Assembly: GCA_003223325.1 (NCBI GenBank) | Contig: QHYS01000057.1 | Location: 62,001-126,000 of the forward strand | DNA: 64,000 nt | Source of the DNA: Acidobacteriota bacterium | GTDB lineage: Bacteria > Acidobacteriota > Terriglobia > Acidiferrales > UBA7541 | Direction of reading: 5' to 3' | In this document: positions 10,677 through 20,922 of the stretch, in pieces | Layout of the letters: each line of letters opens with the position of its first letter | How positions within the stretch are numbered: the stretch's first letter is position 1 | The notes under the pieces: generated by a model | The model's input: the letters and a program-made list of their open reading frames with translations, nothing else | Database searches by the model: none | Told to the model about the DNA's origin: nothing | Position numbers and translations under genes: made by a program

Positions 10677-12411
10677 CCGTCGGCCTTTCCACCAGAGGAG
10701 TCGGCCGCCGGATCATAGCGTGTAAATCGGCCCCTGCCGGCACCATGGGGTAGACCGAATCTTCCTGTTCCACGCGAAAATCGATGAGGGCTGCCCCGGC
10801 ATGAAAGCGCGACGTATGCAGCGCGGGTACGACTTGCGAGCGCTCGCTCACCATAAGCCCCGGAATTCCGTAAGCCTCGGCCAGCTTCACGAAATCAGGA
10901 CTCAGCAGCGGCGTTCCCGCATACCGGCCCTCGTAGAAAAATTCCTGCCATTGCCGGACCATGCCCAGATAGCCGTTGTTGATGATGGCGATCTTGACGT
11001 TCAGCTTTTCCTGAACGATGGTCGCCAGCTCCGCCATCGTCATCTGAAAACCGCCGTCTCCGGCAACCACCCAAACTTCTGCGTCCGGCCGCGCGAACTT
11101 AGCCCCAATTGCCGCTGGCAGAGAAAAACCCATAGTCCCGAGGCCGCCCGACGTAATCAACGAGCGCGGTTTTTCGTGGTGGTAATACTGCGCCTCCCAC
11201 ATCTGGTGCTGCCCGACGTCGGTGACAATGATGGCTTCCCCTTTTGTCTCGCGCCAAAGGTCATTGATCACGTGCGCGGCGTAGAGGTGTCCATTATCGG
11301 GAAGATTCTGGATGTCGCGGACTGCCGAATCCTGCTTCGAGACATGGACCTGCGACCACCATTCCGAATGACGGTTCGGTTTCACCAGCGGGAGCAGCCG
11401 CTCGAGGACTTCGCGCAGGTCGCCGATCAGCGGCACGTCCGCATGCACGTTCTTGTTGATTTCCGCCCGGTCGATCTCCACGTGGATTTTCTTGGCTTTT
11501 TGCGCATAGGTGTTGAGCTTGCCGGTCACGCGGTCATCGAAGCGCATCCCCAGCGCAATCAAAAGATCCGATTCCTGAATGGCCTGGTTGACCCAGGCCT
11601 CTCCGTGCATCCCCATCATCCCCAGATTCAGCGGATGCGAAGCCGGGAAAGCGCCCAGGCCGAGGAGCGTCAAAGCCACAGGAATATCGGCGGTCTCGGC
11701 AAGCCGGCGGACTTCTTCTCCTGCGCCCGAGAGAATGATGCCGTGCCCTGCCAGAATCACGGGGCGTTGCGATTCATTGATCAACACAGCCGCCTCGTTC
11801 AGTTTCGCCGGCGCGGGAAAGAAATCGGGCACTTGCCGATGCGCCCGGGGCGCGGCCGCCTCCCAATCGAACTCACAGGAGCCGAGCTGTGCGTCTTTGG
11901 TGATGTCCACCAGCACGGGGCCCGGCCGGTCGGAAGCGGCGATCTGGAAGGCTTCGCGCAGGCTGATGGCGATTTCGTCGGCGCGGGTCACCAGATAATT
12001 GTGCTTGGTGATAGGGAGAGTGATACCGGTGATGTCGGTCTCCTGGAAGGCGTCACTGCCGAGAACAACGCTGCCAACCTGGCCGGTGATGCACACGATA
12101 GGAGATGAATCCATCATTGCCGTCGCGATGCCCGTGACCATGTTGGTCGCCCCGGGACCCGACGTCGCCAATGCCACGCCCACACGGCCGCTCGCCCGTG
12201 CGTATCCGTCGGCCATGTGCGTAGCGCCTTGTTCGTGCCGCACCAGCACGTGGTGGACGCGCGATTTGGTCAGAGCATCGTAGGTTGGAAGAATGGCGCC
12301 ACCGGGATATCCGAAGACGTGCTCCACTCCGAGACGCTCCAGGCATTCCCAGATAATCTCGGCGCCAGCAAGCTTCCGTGGTTTCGCGCTCTGGGACGAT
12401 GTCTCGTTCAT
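10669..12411 (-). CDS. ilvB: Acetolactate synthase catalytic (large) subunit
   Basis: Thiamine-diphosphate enzyme making acetolactate or acetohydroxybutyrate, the first common step of branched-chain synthesis. Visible motifs: V-F-G-Y-P-G-G-A-I-L-P near the N-terminus, the catalytic Glu in V-R-H-E-Q-G-A, and the ThDP motif G-D-G-G-F-Q-M ... N-N-G-Y-L-G-M. The open frame extends to 12552, but its first ~35 codons read through a dispersed repeat (I-P-G-F-A-G-D-D), so the real start is downstream. ATG 12411 (M-N-E-T-S-S) gives about 580 aa; ATG 12441 is the alternative. Neither has a well-spaced ribosome site. Confidence 0.93.
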   Translation of the reverse strand: MNETSSQSAKPRKLAGAEIIWECLERLGVEHVFGYPGGAILPTYDALTKSRVHHVLVRHEQGATHMADGYARASGRVGVALATSGPGATNMVTGIATAMMDSSPIVCITGQVGSVVLGSDAFQETDITGITLPITKHNYLVTRADEIAISLREAFQIAASDRPGPVLVDITKDAQLGSCEFDWEAAAPRAHRQVPDFFPAPAKLNEAAVLINESQRPVILAGHGIILSGAGEEVRRLAETADIPVALTLLGLGAFPASHPLNLGMMGMHGEAWVNQAIQESDLLIALGMRFDDRVTGKLNTYAQKAKKIHVEIDRAEINKNVHADVPLIGDLREVLERLLPLVKPNRHSEWWSQVHVSKQDSAVRDIQNLPDNGHLYAAHVINDLWRETKGEAIIVTDVGQHQMWEAQYYHHEKPRSLITSGGLGTMGFSLPAAIGAKFARPDAEVWVVAGDGGFQMTMAELATIVQEKLNVKIAIINNGYLGMVRQWQEFFYEGRYAGTPLLSPDFVKLAEAYGIPGLMVSERSQVVPALHTSRFHAGAALIDFRVEQEDSVYPMVPAGADLHAMIRRPTPLVERPTDD

Positions 12412-12462
12412 CTCCAAAGACTCATTGGCATGGTTTGGCATTTGCTGAAGATACAGTTTGGT

Positions 12463-12548
12463 GTCATCCCCAGCGAAGCCAGGGATCTGCTTTTCGCCAA
12501 CGGCAGGAAGAAAGCAGATTCCTCGTCGCTGCACTCCCCGGATTGACA
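12463..12548. repeat. Dispersed palindromic intergenic repeat, copy 2
   Basis: It begins TGTCATCCCCAG, ends GGATTGACA, and has inner inverted arms GGGATCTGCTTT and AAAGCAGATTCC. It is related to the units at 8844 and 39001. It sits immediately upstream of ilvB and explains the false N-terminal extension of that reading frame. Confidence 0.65.
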
Positions 12549-12644
12549 ACAACCCTTTTACGCAAGCTGCTCCCTCATAAATAACAGATTTTCTGATTGC
12601 GAGTCCAATTTATGTTTCTGGCAGACACTATAAGTGCCGCTTAT

Positions 12645-12691
12645 GCTTGGATCTCTCCAAGCCGAAGTGCTGCGACCCGTTCCGCTTCGGC
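12645..12691 (-). promoter_or_regulatory. Overlapping hairpins in the presumed ilvB leader
   Basis: Two inverted repeats share two bases: GCCGAAG (12661-12667) with CTTCGGC (12685-12691), and GCTTGGA (12645-12651) with TCCAAGC (12656-12662). On the minus strand they lie about 240 bases before ilvB. They could form alternative folds, as in attenuation, but no T-run follows and I see no leader peptide. Function is inferred only. Confidence 0.3.
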
Positions 12692-12953
12692 ACCAACCCC
12701 AATCAGTCCGTTGCCCACAGATAGAGATTGAGCATTATAGCGAAACCATCCCGCCGCCGCTTGGGCGTAACGATCCTACTCTGGCGCTCGTCTAACGGAA
12801 TGAGACGCATTGTCTGCTACACTGAGGGCTAGGCCTCTGCCCGGGATGAAAGTGAGCAGATTGCTTGGATCCGCAGAAAAGGGTGCGGTTCGAAGTGCTC
12901 ACCTGATTTGGATCTAAATCACAATAGATCGAAGTCAGCCATTTGAGAGGGTC

Positions 12954-14381
12954 ATGCACGAGAAAACTACAGCACCTCCCACGCGCTCGGTGCAACTCCA
13001 TCCGGACGATCCCGATAACAAGCCGGGCAAGAAGCGGTCGTCGACCCGTCCCATCGGGATCCTTCTTCTGTTCGCCGTTTTGGCTGGAGGCTTTTTCGTT
13101 TGGCGCAGTACCCACAAACCTCAAACCACCGCGGCCGCGGGTCGCGGTCGAGGCGACCGCAATGGCGATCTCAACGCGCGTGTGCCTGTCGCTGTAACCG
13201 CGGCGCAGCGGCGCGATCTGCCCGTCTATCTGGACGGGCTTGGCTCGGTCGAAGCGTTTAATACCGTTACAGTGAAGAGCCGCGTAGATGGCCAAATGAT
13301 GGAGGTGCGCTTCAAGGAGGGCCAGGAGGTACATCAGGGCGATTTACTTGCGATTATCGATCCCAGACCATTCGAGGTGGCCTTGGCCCAGGCGCAGGCG
13401 AACCACGCCAAGGATCAGGCGCAGCTGGCGGATGCGAAACTTATAGCCCAGCGCGATGGCCAACTCCTCAAGGACGGAATTATCCCGCAGCAGCAGTACG
13501 ATACGCAGGTGGCACTGACCAATCAACTTCAGGCAGCGGTTGCCGCCGATCAAGCCCAGATTGATAGCGCCAAACTGAATATCGACTACGCGCATATCAC
13601 TGCCCCCATCGACGGGCGCGTAGGCTTGCGGCTGGTTGATCCTGGCAACATCGTTCACGCCTCAGACCAGAACGGCCTTCTGGTGATCACTCAAATGCAA
13701 CCCATCGCGGCTATCTTCACGCTTCCTGAAGATAACCTGGCTGCCGTAAACAACCGCATGCGATCCGGCGCGACCCTGCAAGTATTGGCCCTGAGCCGCG
13801 ACAATGGAACGGAAATCACCTCGGGCACCCTGCTCACCATAGACAACCAAATCGATCAGACCACCGGCACCTTTCGCCTGAAGGCCGTCTTCGACAATAA
13901 GGATCGTGCTTTGTGGCCCAATCAATTCGTGAATGCGCGGCTGCTGATCGACACCAAGAAGAATGCCACCATCATTCCCGCGGCCGCCATTCAGCGCGGC
14001 GATCAGGGTACCTTCGTGTATCGCGTAAAGTCCGACAACAGTGTCGAGGTTGTGCCCGTCACCGTCGGAATAACCGAAGGTACGCTCTCTTCGATTGATA
14101 GCGGCCTTTCCCCCAACGATCTCGTGGTTACTGACGGGCAGGATCGCCTGCGCGCCGGAGTGCGTGTCGATCCGCGGCCCGATACACGGCCAAACGGTAC
14201 GGCGAATTCTCCCACGAATGCGCAAAATTTGTCCCCAGCGCGAGGCCGTCAATTCCAGCCCCCGCCCGGCTCTCAGTCGTTCGCGGGCCCAGGTTCACAG
14301 GGCAATCAGCCGAGCGGCTCGTCCGATAACTCACCAGGATCTCGATCGGGAAACAGGAATCGCCGCAACCCGCAGCAATGA
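12954..14381 (+). CDS. mdtA: RND efflux periplasmic adaptor, MdtA-like
   Basis: Membrane-fusion protein that links an inner-membrane RND pump to an outer-membrane channel. The 475-aa chain has a cytoplasmic N-terminus, one membrane anchor at about residues 35-51 ([13 protein letters not shown]), a biotinyl-lipoyl-like half ([10 protein letters not shown] ... [12 protein letters not shown]), an alpha-hairpin, then the second half ([13 protein letters not shown]) and beta-barrel. The MdtA-type sequence E-A-F-N-T-V-T-V-K is clear. A GAGAGG site lies just upstream of the ATG. The tail is Ser/Asn/Gly/Arg-rich. Its stop overlaps the next start (ATGA). Confidence 0.9.
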   Translation: MHEKTTAPPTRSVQLHPDDPDNKPGKKRSSTRPIGILLLFAVLAGGFFVWRSTHKPQTTAAAGRGRGDRNGDLNARVPVAVTAAQRRDLPVYLDGLGSVEAFNTVTVKSRVDGQMMEVRFKEGQEVHQGDLLAIIDPRPFEVALAQAQANHAKDQAQLADAKLIAQRDGQLLKDGIIPQQQYDTQVALTNQLQAAVAADQAQIDSAKLNIDYAHITAPIDGRVGLRLVDPGNIVHASDQNGLLVITQMQPIAAIFTLPEDNLAAVNNRMRSGATLQVLALSRDNGTEITSGTLLTIDNQIDQTTGTFRLKAVFDNKDRALWPNQFVNARLLIDTKKNATIIPAAAIQRGDQGTFVYRVKSDNSVEVVPVTVGITEGTLSSIDSGLSPNDLVVTDGQDRLRAGVRVDPRPDTRPNGTANSPTNAQNLSPARGRQFQPPPGSQSFAGPGSQGNQPSGSSDNSPGSRSGNRNRRNPQQ

Positions 14382-17300
14382 GTCCGTCTCGTATTTTCAT
14401 TCTCCGTCCGGTGGCCACCACGCTTTTGATGGCGGCGGTGATGCTCGCCGGTTTTGTGGCCTACGGCCAATTGCCGGTTTCCGCGCTGCCACAAGTGGAT
14501 TATCCGACCATTCAGGTGCTCACGTTCTACCCCGGTGCCGGTCCCAGCGTGATCGTATCTTCGGTCACGGCTCCCCTCGAACGGCAATTTGGACAGGTGC
14601 CAGGACTGAAGCAGATGACTTCGACCAGCACCTTCGGCGCGTCTTTGATCACTTTGCAGTTCGATCTCGAGCAAAATATCGACGTTGCGGAACAGCAAGT
14701 ACAAGCCGCCATCAATGCCGGCGGCACTTTTCTTCCGACCGACCTTCCCAATCCGCCGATTTACAGCAAAGTGAATCCGGCAGACGCGCCCATCCTGACT
14801 TTGGCGCTGAGCTGCGAGACTATGCCCCTCCAGAAGGTGGAGGACTTGGCCGATACCACCCTGGCCCAGAAGATCTCGCAACTCCCGGGCGTCGGTCTCG
14901 TGACCATCAGCGGCGGCCAGAAACCGGCCGTGCGCGTACAGGCCAATCCCGCCACACTGGCCTCCTATGGGTTAAGTCTGGAAGACCTGCGCATCGCCTT
15001 GGCCAATGCCAATCAAGATCAGGCCAAGGGCAATATTGACGGTCCGCGGCAGGCTTTTACGATTGGCGCTAACGATCAGATCTTCAGCAGCGTGCAATAT
15101 AAGCCCATCATCGTCGGGTATAAGAACGGCGCGCCGGTGCGCGTCACAGACGTCGCCAATGTCATCGACGGCGTCGAAAACACCAGCCAGGCCGCCTGGT
15201 TCAATGACACTCCGGCGGTCATCCTGAATATTCAGCGGCAGCCCGGCGCCAACATCATCAACGTCGTCGATCGCATCGAAGCGCTTTTGCCCACACTCCA
15301 GGCCTCTCTGCCGCCTGCCGTTCAAGTTTCTATTCTGACCGACCGGACCACCACGATTCGCGCCTCCGTTAAGGACGTGCAATTCGAGTTGATGCTGACC
15401 GTAGCCCTGGTTGTCATGGTCATTTTCCTCTTCCTGCGCAATCTCTCCGCTACGGTAATTCCCAGCGTAGCGGTTCCCTTGTCCATCGTAGGCACATTCG
15501 CGGCCATGTATCTGCTTGGATTTTCGCTCGACAACCTGTCCCTGATGGCCCTCACGATCTCCACCGGTTTCCTCGTCGACGATGCCATCGTCATGATCGA
15601 GAATATCGACCGCTATCTCGAAGACGGGTATTCACCTCTTGACGCCGCTCTCAAGGGCTCCGGACAGATTGGTTTCACCATCATTTCGCTGACCGTCTCG
15701 CTCATCGCCGTACTGATTCCTCTGCTTTTCATGGGCGATATCGTGGGCCGCCTGTTCCGCGAATTTGCCATCACCCTGAGCGTGGCCATTCTGATTTCGG
15801 CGGGCGTGTCTTTGACACTCACTCCCATGATGTGTGCGAAGTTGCTGCGCCATCGCCCCTTGGCCCAGCAGGGGAAGTTCTATCGAGTTTCTGAACGCTG
15901 GTGGCGATGGGTGATCGACCGCTATGCCGGCAGCCTTCGCGTCGTGCTGCGGCACCAAACCGTGACGCTCTTCATAACGCTGGGTACATTGGTCTTGACC
16001 TTGTATATGTACGTGGTTGTGCCCAAGGGCTTCTTTCCGGTGCAGGACACCGGCGTGATCCTGGGCATCTCTCAAGCCCCGGAGACTACCTCGTTCGACG
16101 GCATGTCGGAAAAGCAACGGCAACTCGCGCATGTAATCCTCGAAGACCCCGATGTGGTGAGCCTCTCCTCCTTTATCGGTGTGGATGGCACGAACATGAC
16201 CCCGAACAGCGGGCGCATTCAAATTAACCTTAAGCCTCGCGAAGAACGGTCCTCCGACGTCACGCAGATCATCCGCAGGCTCTCCGACAAGCTGGAATCG
16301 GTTGAGGGCATCACGTTGTACATGCAGGCCGTCCAGGACCTCACCGTGGAAGATCGCGTGAGCCGCACGCAATATCAGTACAGCCTGGAAGCCGCCGACC
16401 CCAACGAGTTAGCCACCTGGGTACCCTTGCTCGTGCAAAAACTGCAGGCCCTCCCCAATCTGCGGGATGTCGCCACCGATCAGCAGAATCATGCCCTGGA
16501 AGAAGACTTGGTCGTGGATCGCGATACCGCTTCGCGCCTTGGCGTCACCACAGCCGCCATCGACAATACGCTATACGACGCCTTCGGACAGCGCCTAGTC
16601 TCCATCATGTTCACGCAGATCAACCAGTATCACGTGGTTTTAGAAGTGGCGCCCGAATTCCGGCAAAACCCGGAGGCGCTCAGGAGCCTTTACGTTAAGT
16701 CCAATACGGGAGAACAAGTCCCCCTGAGCGCCTTTACCCATTTCGAACCGAATACCGCTTCACTTACACTCAATCACCAGGGCCAGTTCCCCTCCACCAC
16801 GGTCTCCTTCAACTTGGCTCCGGGAGCTTCCCTCGGCGACGCCGTTCAGGAAATCGAAAGCGTAGGGCGCGAAATTGGCATGCCCCAGAGCATCGCCGCG
16901 AGCTTCCAGGGCACGGCCGCCGCCTTTCGCAATTCGCTGGCTAATGAAACCTGGTTGCTCCTGGCCGCCGTGGTAACGGTTTACATTGTGCTGGGAGTCC
17001 TGTATGAGAGTTACATCCATCCGCTGACGATCCTCTCAACGTTGCCGTCAGCGGGTGTAGGCGCCATTCTCGCCCTACAGCTCTTTCACCTAGATTTAGG
17101 TGTAATCGCGCTGATTGGAGTCATTCTGTTGATCGGTATCGTGAAGAAGAACGCCATCATGATGATCGACTTCGCTCTCGAAGCCGAACGAGGCGAACAT
17201 CTGCCTCCCGACGAAGCCATTTATCAGGCCTGCCTCCTGCGCTTCCGGCCCATCATGATGACCACCATGGCTGCGCTGTTCGGAGCTTTGCCGCTGGCCG

Positions 17301-17491
17301 TGGGGAGCGGTACCGGTTCCGAGTTGCGCCAGCCACTGGGCATTTGCATCATCGGAGGATTGCTGATCAGTCAATTGCTCACGCTTTACACCACTCCGGT
17401 CGTGTACATCTGGTTTGATCGCCTCGCCAGCCACTTTCGCCGAGCTCAACCGATTCCAGGGCGGCTGGAGGCCCCCCAACCTGGCGATTAG
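14378..17491 (+). CDS. mdtB: RND multidrug efflux permease, MdtB-like
   Basis: Inner-membrane proton-driven pump of 1037 aa, the usual RND length. It begins with the typical [11 protein letters not shown], then a first membrane helix and a large periplasmic loop ([11 protein letters not shown]). TM4 carries the proton-relay pair D-D in [13 protein letters not shown] near residues 405-415. A second half with its own loop follows, and R-F-R-P-I-M-M-T-T near the C-terminus. Start overlaps the adaptor stop by 4 bases. Together with the next gene it matches the MdtB/MdtC heteromeric arrangement; no TolC-like gene is present here. Confidence 0.9.
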   Translation: MSPSRIFILRPVATTLLMAAVMLAGFVAYGQLPVSALPQVDYPTIQVLTFYPGAGPSVIVSSVTAPLERQFGQVPGLKQMTSTSTFGASLITLQFDLEQNIDVAEQQVQAAINAGGTFLPTDLPNPPIYSKVNPADAPILTLALSCETMPLQKVEDLADTTLAQKISQLPGVGLVTISGGQKPAVRVQANPATLASYGLSLEDLRIALANANQDQAKGNIDGPRQAFTIGANDQIFSSVQYKPIIVGYKNGAPVRVTDVANVIDGVENTSQAAWFNDTPAVILNIQRQPGANIINVVDRIEALLPTLQASLPPAVQVSILTDRTTTIRASVKDVQFELMLTVALVVMVIFLFLRNLSATVIPSVAVPLSIVGTFAAMYLLGFSLDNLSLMALTISTGFLVDDAIVMIENIDRYLEDGYSPLDAALKGSGQIGFTIISLTVSLIAVLIPLLFMGDIVGRLFREFAITLSVAILISAGVSLTLTPMMCAKLLRHRPLAQQGKFYRVSERWWRWVIDRYAGSLRVVLRHQTVTLFITLGTLVLTLYMYVVVPKGFFPVQDTGVILGISQAPETTSFDGMSEKQRQLAHVILEDPDVVSLSSFIGVDGTNMTPNSGRIQINLKPREERSSDVTQIIRRLSDKLESVEGITLYMQAVQDLTVEDRVSRTQYQYSLEAADPNELATWVPLLVQKLQALPNLRDVATDQQNHALEEDLVVDRDTASRLGVTTAAIDNTLYDAFGQRLVSIMFTQINQYHVVLEVAPEFRQNPEALRSLYVKSNTGEQVPLSAFTHFEPNTASLTLNHQGQFPSTTVSFNLAPGASLGDAVQEIESVGREIGMPQSIAASFQGTAAAFRNSLANETWLLLAAVVTVYIVLGVLYESYIHPLTILSTLPSAGVGAILALQLFHLDLGVIALIGVILLIGIVKKNAIMMIDFALEAERGEHLPPDEAIYQACLLRFRPIMMTTMAALFGALPLAVGSGTGSELRQPLGICIIGGLLISQLLTLYTTPVVYIWFDRLASHFRRAQPIPGRLEAPQPGD

Positions 17492-17509
17492 CCGGAGAGA
17501 ATACTGGCG

Positions 17510-20500
17510 ATGAATATTTCTGCTCCATTCATCCGTCGTCCGGTAGCGACTTCGCTGCTCACCATTGCGCTGTTGCTGTCCGGCATCCTGGCCTACCGCA
17601 TGCTGCCCGTCTCGCCATTGCCGGACGTGGTGTATCCAGTCGTCTTCGTCTCTGCCCAATTGCCGGGAGCTAGCCCTGAAACCATGGCCTCTGCCGTGGC
17701 CACGCCGCTGGAGCGCATGTTCGGTCGTATAGCGGGCATAACCCAAATGACTTCCTCGAGCCAAGTCGGCTCGACCCAGGTTGTTTTGGTTTTTGATCTC
17801 AGCCGCGATATCGACGGCGCGGCGCGTGACGTGCAGGCGGCCATCAATGCCGCTCGCGGTCAGTTGCCAGCCAACCTTCCCAGCAATCCAAACTGGCGCA
17901 AGGTCAACCCTGCCGAGTCGCCCATCCTGGTTCTCAGCCTGACCTCCGATACGGCCACGCAGCCGCAGATGTATGACGTGGCCGATTCGATCCTTGCTCA
18001 GAAAATCGCCCAAGTTGATGGCGTCGGCTTGGTCCAGGTAGGCGGCAGCTCGCGACCTGCCGTGCGGGCCGAGGTCAATCCGCTGTTGCTCAGTAAGCTT
18101 GGTCTGGGCCTGGAAGACGTGCGCACTGCGCTCGCCAGTGCCAATGCCAACCGGCCCAAGGGCGCTCTCGTCGATAACCAACAAATGCGCGTCTTGAACG
18201 ACAATGACCAGCTTTTTGTAGCCAAACAATACGCGCCGCTGATCATTGCCTATCGCAATGGCGCGCCAGTCCGGCTCTCCGACGTCGCCTCGGTAGTGGA
18301 TTCCCAGGAGGACCTCCGCAACGCCGGTTCGGTGAATGGCAAGCCCTCTGTGCTGCTGACCGTTTATCGGCAGCCCCAGGCAAACATTATCGAGACGGTG
18401 GACGGCGTCATGGCCATCTTGCCGCTGCTGCAAGCTTCCATCCCGCCTTCGATCCGCATCGGCATAGCTCAGGACCGCACCACAACCATTCGCGCCTCCG
18501 TGCACGATATCGAGGTGACTCTGATCATCTCCGTTCTCCTCGTCATATTGGTTGTCTTTGCTTTCCTGCGCAGCATCTGGGCCACGTCCATCCCCACCAT
18601 TGCTGTGCCTCTCTCGCTGATAGGCACTTTCGGGGTCATGTATTTGGCCGGCTACACCATCGATAACCTTTCTTTGATGGCCCTGACCATCTCCACTGGC
18701 TTCGTGGTGGACGATGCCATCGTGGTCGTAGAGAACATTACTCGCTATGTGGAAAAGGGGATGACCCCGTTCGCAGCGGCGCTCGAGGGTGCGCGCGAGA
18801 TTGGCTTCACGGTGTTGTCCATGAGCACGTCGCTCGTGGCCGTCTTCATTCCCATTCTCTTGATGGGCGGGATCGTCGGCCGCATGTTCCGCGAGTTCGC
18901 CGTCACCCTGAGTGTCGCCGTAGTCATATCCCTGGTTGTCTCGCTGACCACCACACCGACCATGTGTGCCAAACTTCTGAAAGAAGAAAAGCATCGCAAG
19001 CACAACTGGCTCTACCGATTGAGCGAACGCGGCTTTGACCATCTGTATCACGCATATGCCGACAGCCTTGGCTGGGTGCTGCGAAACCGGGTTTTCGTCC
19101 TGGGTGCCACCGTAGCCACCGTCTGCCTGGCGATCTACCTCTATATCGTCGTTCCCAAAGGCTTCTTTCCTCAGCAGGACACCGGCCGCATTTTCGGCCA
19201 GGCCCGCGCCGGGGAGGATGTCTCCTTCCAAGCCATGCGGCAGAAGTTTCTGCAGTACGTCTCCATCGTTCAGGCCGATCCCGCTGTGGACAATATCAAC
19301 GGCTATACCGGCGGCCGTTCCGTAAATACGGCCAATTTCAACATCACCCTGAAGCCGCTCTCGGAACGCAAAGTCAGCGCATTCCAGGTGGTGAACCGGC
19401 TGCGTCCCAAGCTGGCCGCCATTCCCGGGGCCACTTTATTCCTCCAGCCCTCTCAGGACGTGCAAATTGGCGGCCGCCTCGGCAACGGTTCGTATCAATA
19501 CACGCTGATAGGCGATAACCTGAAGGATCTTCTCTACTGGGCCCCACTGATGGAATCGAAATTAAAGCAGGTTCCTATTCTTCAGGACGTGAATACGGAC
19601 CTGCAGAATCGCGGTCTGGAAGCCAATCTAGTCATTGACCGCGATACCGCTAGCCGCCTGGGAGTTTCGGCCAGCGCCATTGACAACATCCTTTACGACG
19701 CTTTCGGCCAGCGCCAGGTCTCGGTGATGTACGAGGGCATCAATCAGTACCACGTTGTGATGGAGGTCGATCCGAAGTTCCGGCAGGATCCTCAGGCGCT
19801 CAACGACATTTACGTTCCTTCCAGCACCGGCCGGCCTGTTCCACTCAGCGCTTTCACGCACTATGCACAATCCACGACTTGGCTCCACGTCAATCACCAG
19901 GGAGTTTTCCCTGCCGTGACCATCACCTTCAACCTCGATCCTCGTATCCCGCTGGGCGATGCCGTGGCTCAGATCCAAAACGTGGAGCGGGCCATTGGCC
20001 TGCCTGCCAGCATCCGCGCAGGTTTCCAGGGCGCGGCGCAAGCCTTCCAAAGTTCGCTGTCTACCGAGCCGCTTCTGATTCTCGCCGCCCTGGCCACCGT
20101 CTACATCGTCCTCGGAATTCTTTATGAAAACTACGTCCACCCTCTCACCATTCTGTCCACGCTGCCTTCGGCCGGTGTCGGAGCGTTGCTCGCCATCCTG
20201 GTCACCAACAGCCAGCTCGATATCATCGCTCTGATCGGCATCATCCTGTTAATCGGCATCGTGAAGAAAAACGCCATTCTCATGATCGATTTCGCCATTC
20301 AGGCCGAACGCAACGAAGGCAATAGCCCGGAACAATCCATCTACCAGGCATGTCTGCTGCGCTTTCGGCCCATCATGATGACCACTATGGCCGCGCTTTT
20401 GGGTGCCATTCCAATCGCCATCAGCCGAGGTAACGGCGCCGAAGTACGCCGGCCGCTGGGTATCGCCATTTGCGGAGGCTTGATCGTCAGCCAGATGCTG

Positions 20501-20638
20501 ACTCTGTACACCACCCCGGTTGTCTATCTGTATCTCGATCGCTTCCGTGCCTGGGCCAGCGGCGGCAAGCGCCTGCGCCGCCTGGACGCCTCCCCTTCTT
20601 CCGCCCACGCACCTTCCCCGCACTCCGCCACCGACTGA
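17510..20638 (+). CDS. mdtC: RND multidrug efflux permease, MdtC-like
   Basis: Second RND pump subunit, 1042 aa, similar throughout to the preceding gene. It starts with F-I-R-R-P-V-A-T-S-L-L and carries the G-F-V-V-D-D-A-I-V-V-V-E-N relay helix, the P-K-G-F-F-P-Q-Q-D-T-G loop and the C-terminal [13 protein letters not shown] motif. The 18-base gap from mdtB contains a GGAGAG site. In E. coli, MdtB and MdtC assemble as a mixed trimer, which the gene pairing suggests here. The 711-codon antisense frame across this region is a codon-bias shadow. Confidence 0.9.
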   Translation: MNISAPFIRRPVATSLLTIALLLSGILAYRMLPVSPLPDVVYPVVFVSAQLPGASPETMASAVATPLERMFGRIAGITQMTSSSQVGSTQVVLVFDLSRDIDGAARDVQAAINAARGQLPANLPSNPNWRKVNPAESPILVLSLTSDTATQPQMYDVADSILAQKIAQVDGVGLVQVGGSSRPAVRAEVNPLLLSKLGLGLEDVRTALASANANRPKGALVDNQQMRVLNDNDQLFVAKQYAPLIIAYRNGAPVRLSDVASVVDSQEDLRNAGSVNGKPSVLLTVYRQPQANIIETVDGVMAILPLLQASIPPSIRIGIAQDRTTTIRASVHDIEVTLIISVLLVILVVFAFLRSIWATSIPTIAVPLSLIGTFGVMYLAGYTIDNLSLMALTISTGFVVDDAIVVVENITRYVEKGMTPFAAALEGAREIGFTVLSMSTSLVAVFIPILLMGGIVGRMFREFAVTLSVAVVISLVVSLTTTPTMCAKLLKEEKHRKHNWLYRLSERGFDHLYHAYADSLGWVLRNRVFVLGATVATVCLAIYLYIVVPKGFFPQQDTGRIFGQARAGEDVSFQAMRQKFLQYVSIVQADPAVDNINGYTGGRSVNTANFNITLKPLSERKVSAFQVVNRLRPKLAAIPGATLFLQPSQDVQIGGRLGNGSYQYTLIGDNLKDLLYWAPLMESKLKQVPILQDVNTDLQNRGLEANLVIDRDTASRLGVSASAIDNILYDAFGQRQVSVMYEGINQYHVVMEVDPKFRQDPQALNDIYVPSSTGRPVPLSAFTHYAQSTTWLHVNHQGVFPAVTITFNLDPRIPLGDAVAQIQNVERAIGLPASIRAGFQGAAQAFQSSLSTEPLLILAALATVYIVLGILYENYVHPLTILSTLPSAGVGALLAILVTNSQLDIIALIGIILLIGIVKKNAILMIDFAIQAERNEGNSPEQSIYQACLLRFRPIMMTTMAALLGAIPIAISRGNGAEVRRPLGIAICGGLIVSQMLTLYTTPVVYLYLDRFRAWASGGKRLRRLDASPSSAHAPSPHSATD

Positions 20639-20922
20639 CCTCGCGGCTGGCGGGCCCAACTTTGCAAATGCGTTTGCTGGGAATTGAGACGACACGTTCG
20701 ACTCCGCGCCAACTCAAAAATGACCTTTTGCGCTGCGCCCTTTGCCCTTTCCTGATTCGCCAACGCGTTCGGTATTGCGGCTTATTATTCGGTTAGTATA
20801 TCGTTGTCCGCGTTCTCCTTGAATAATTGTCTCTCCATGCGCGCACGCCCACCGATCTGGAATCGCAACGCCTCCCAGCCGTCCCCAGTCCGACCCCTTC
20901 CTTGGCCTGCCGGTGGCGAGCG

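Noticed and set aside
10801-12108. 435-codon open frame antisense to ilvB
   Set aside because: Opposite a fully conserved ilvB; composition is basic and motif-free.
12412-12552. N-terminal extension of ilvB
   Set aside because: Codons come mainly from a dispersed palindromic repeat; family members start near M-N-E-T or just before.
12840-12930. tRNA-like GGTTCGAA string near 12890
   Set aside because: No acceptor or anticodon stem can be formed around it.
17096-19231. 711-codon open frame antisense to the RND permease genes
   Set aside because: It lies entirely opposite two clear RND genes, has His/Gln/Arg-rich composition without motifs and no ribosome site; typical codon-bias shadow.
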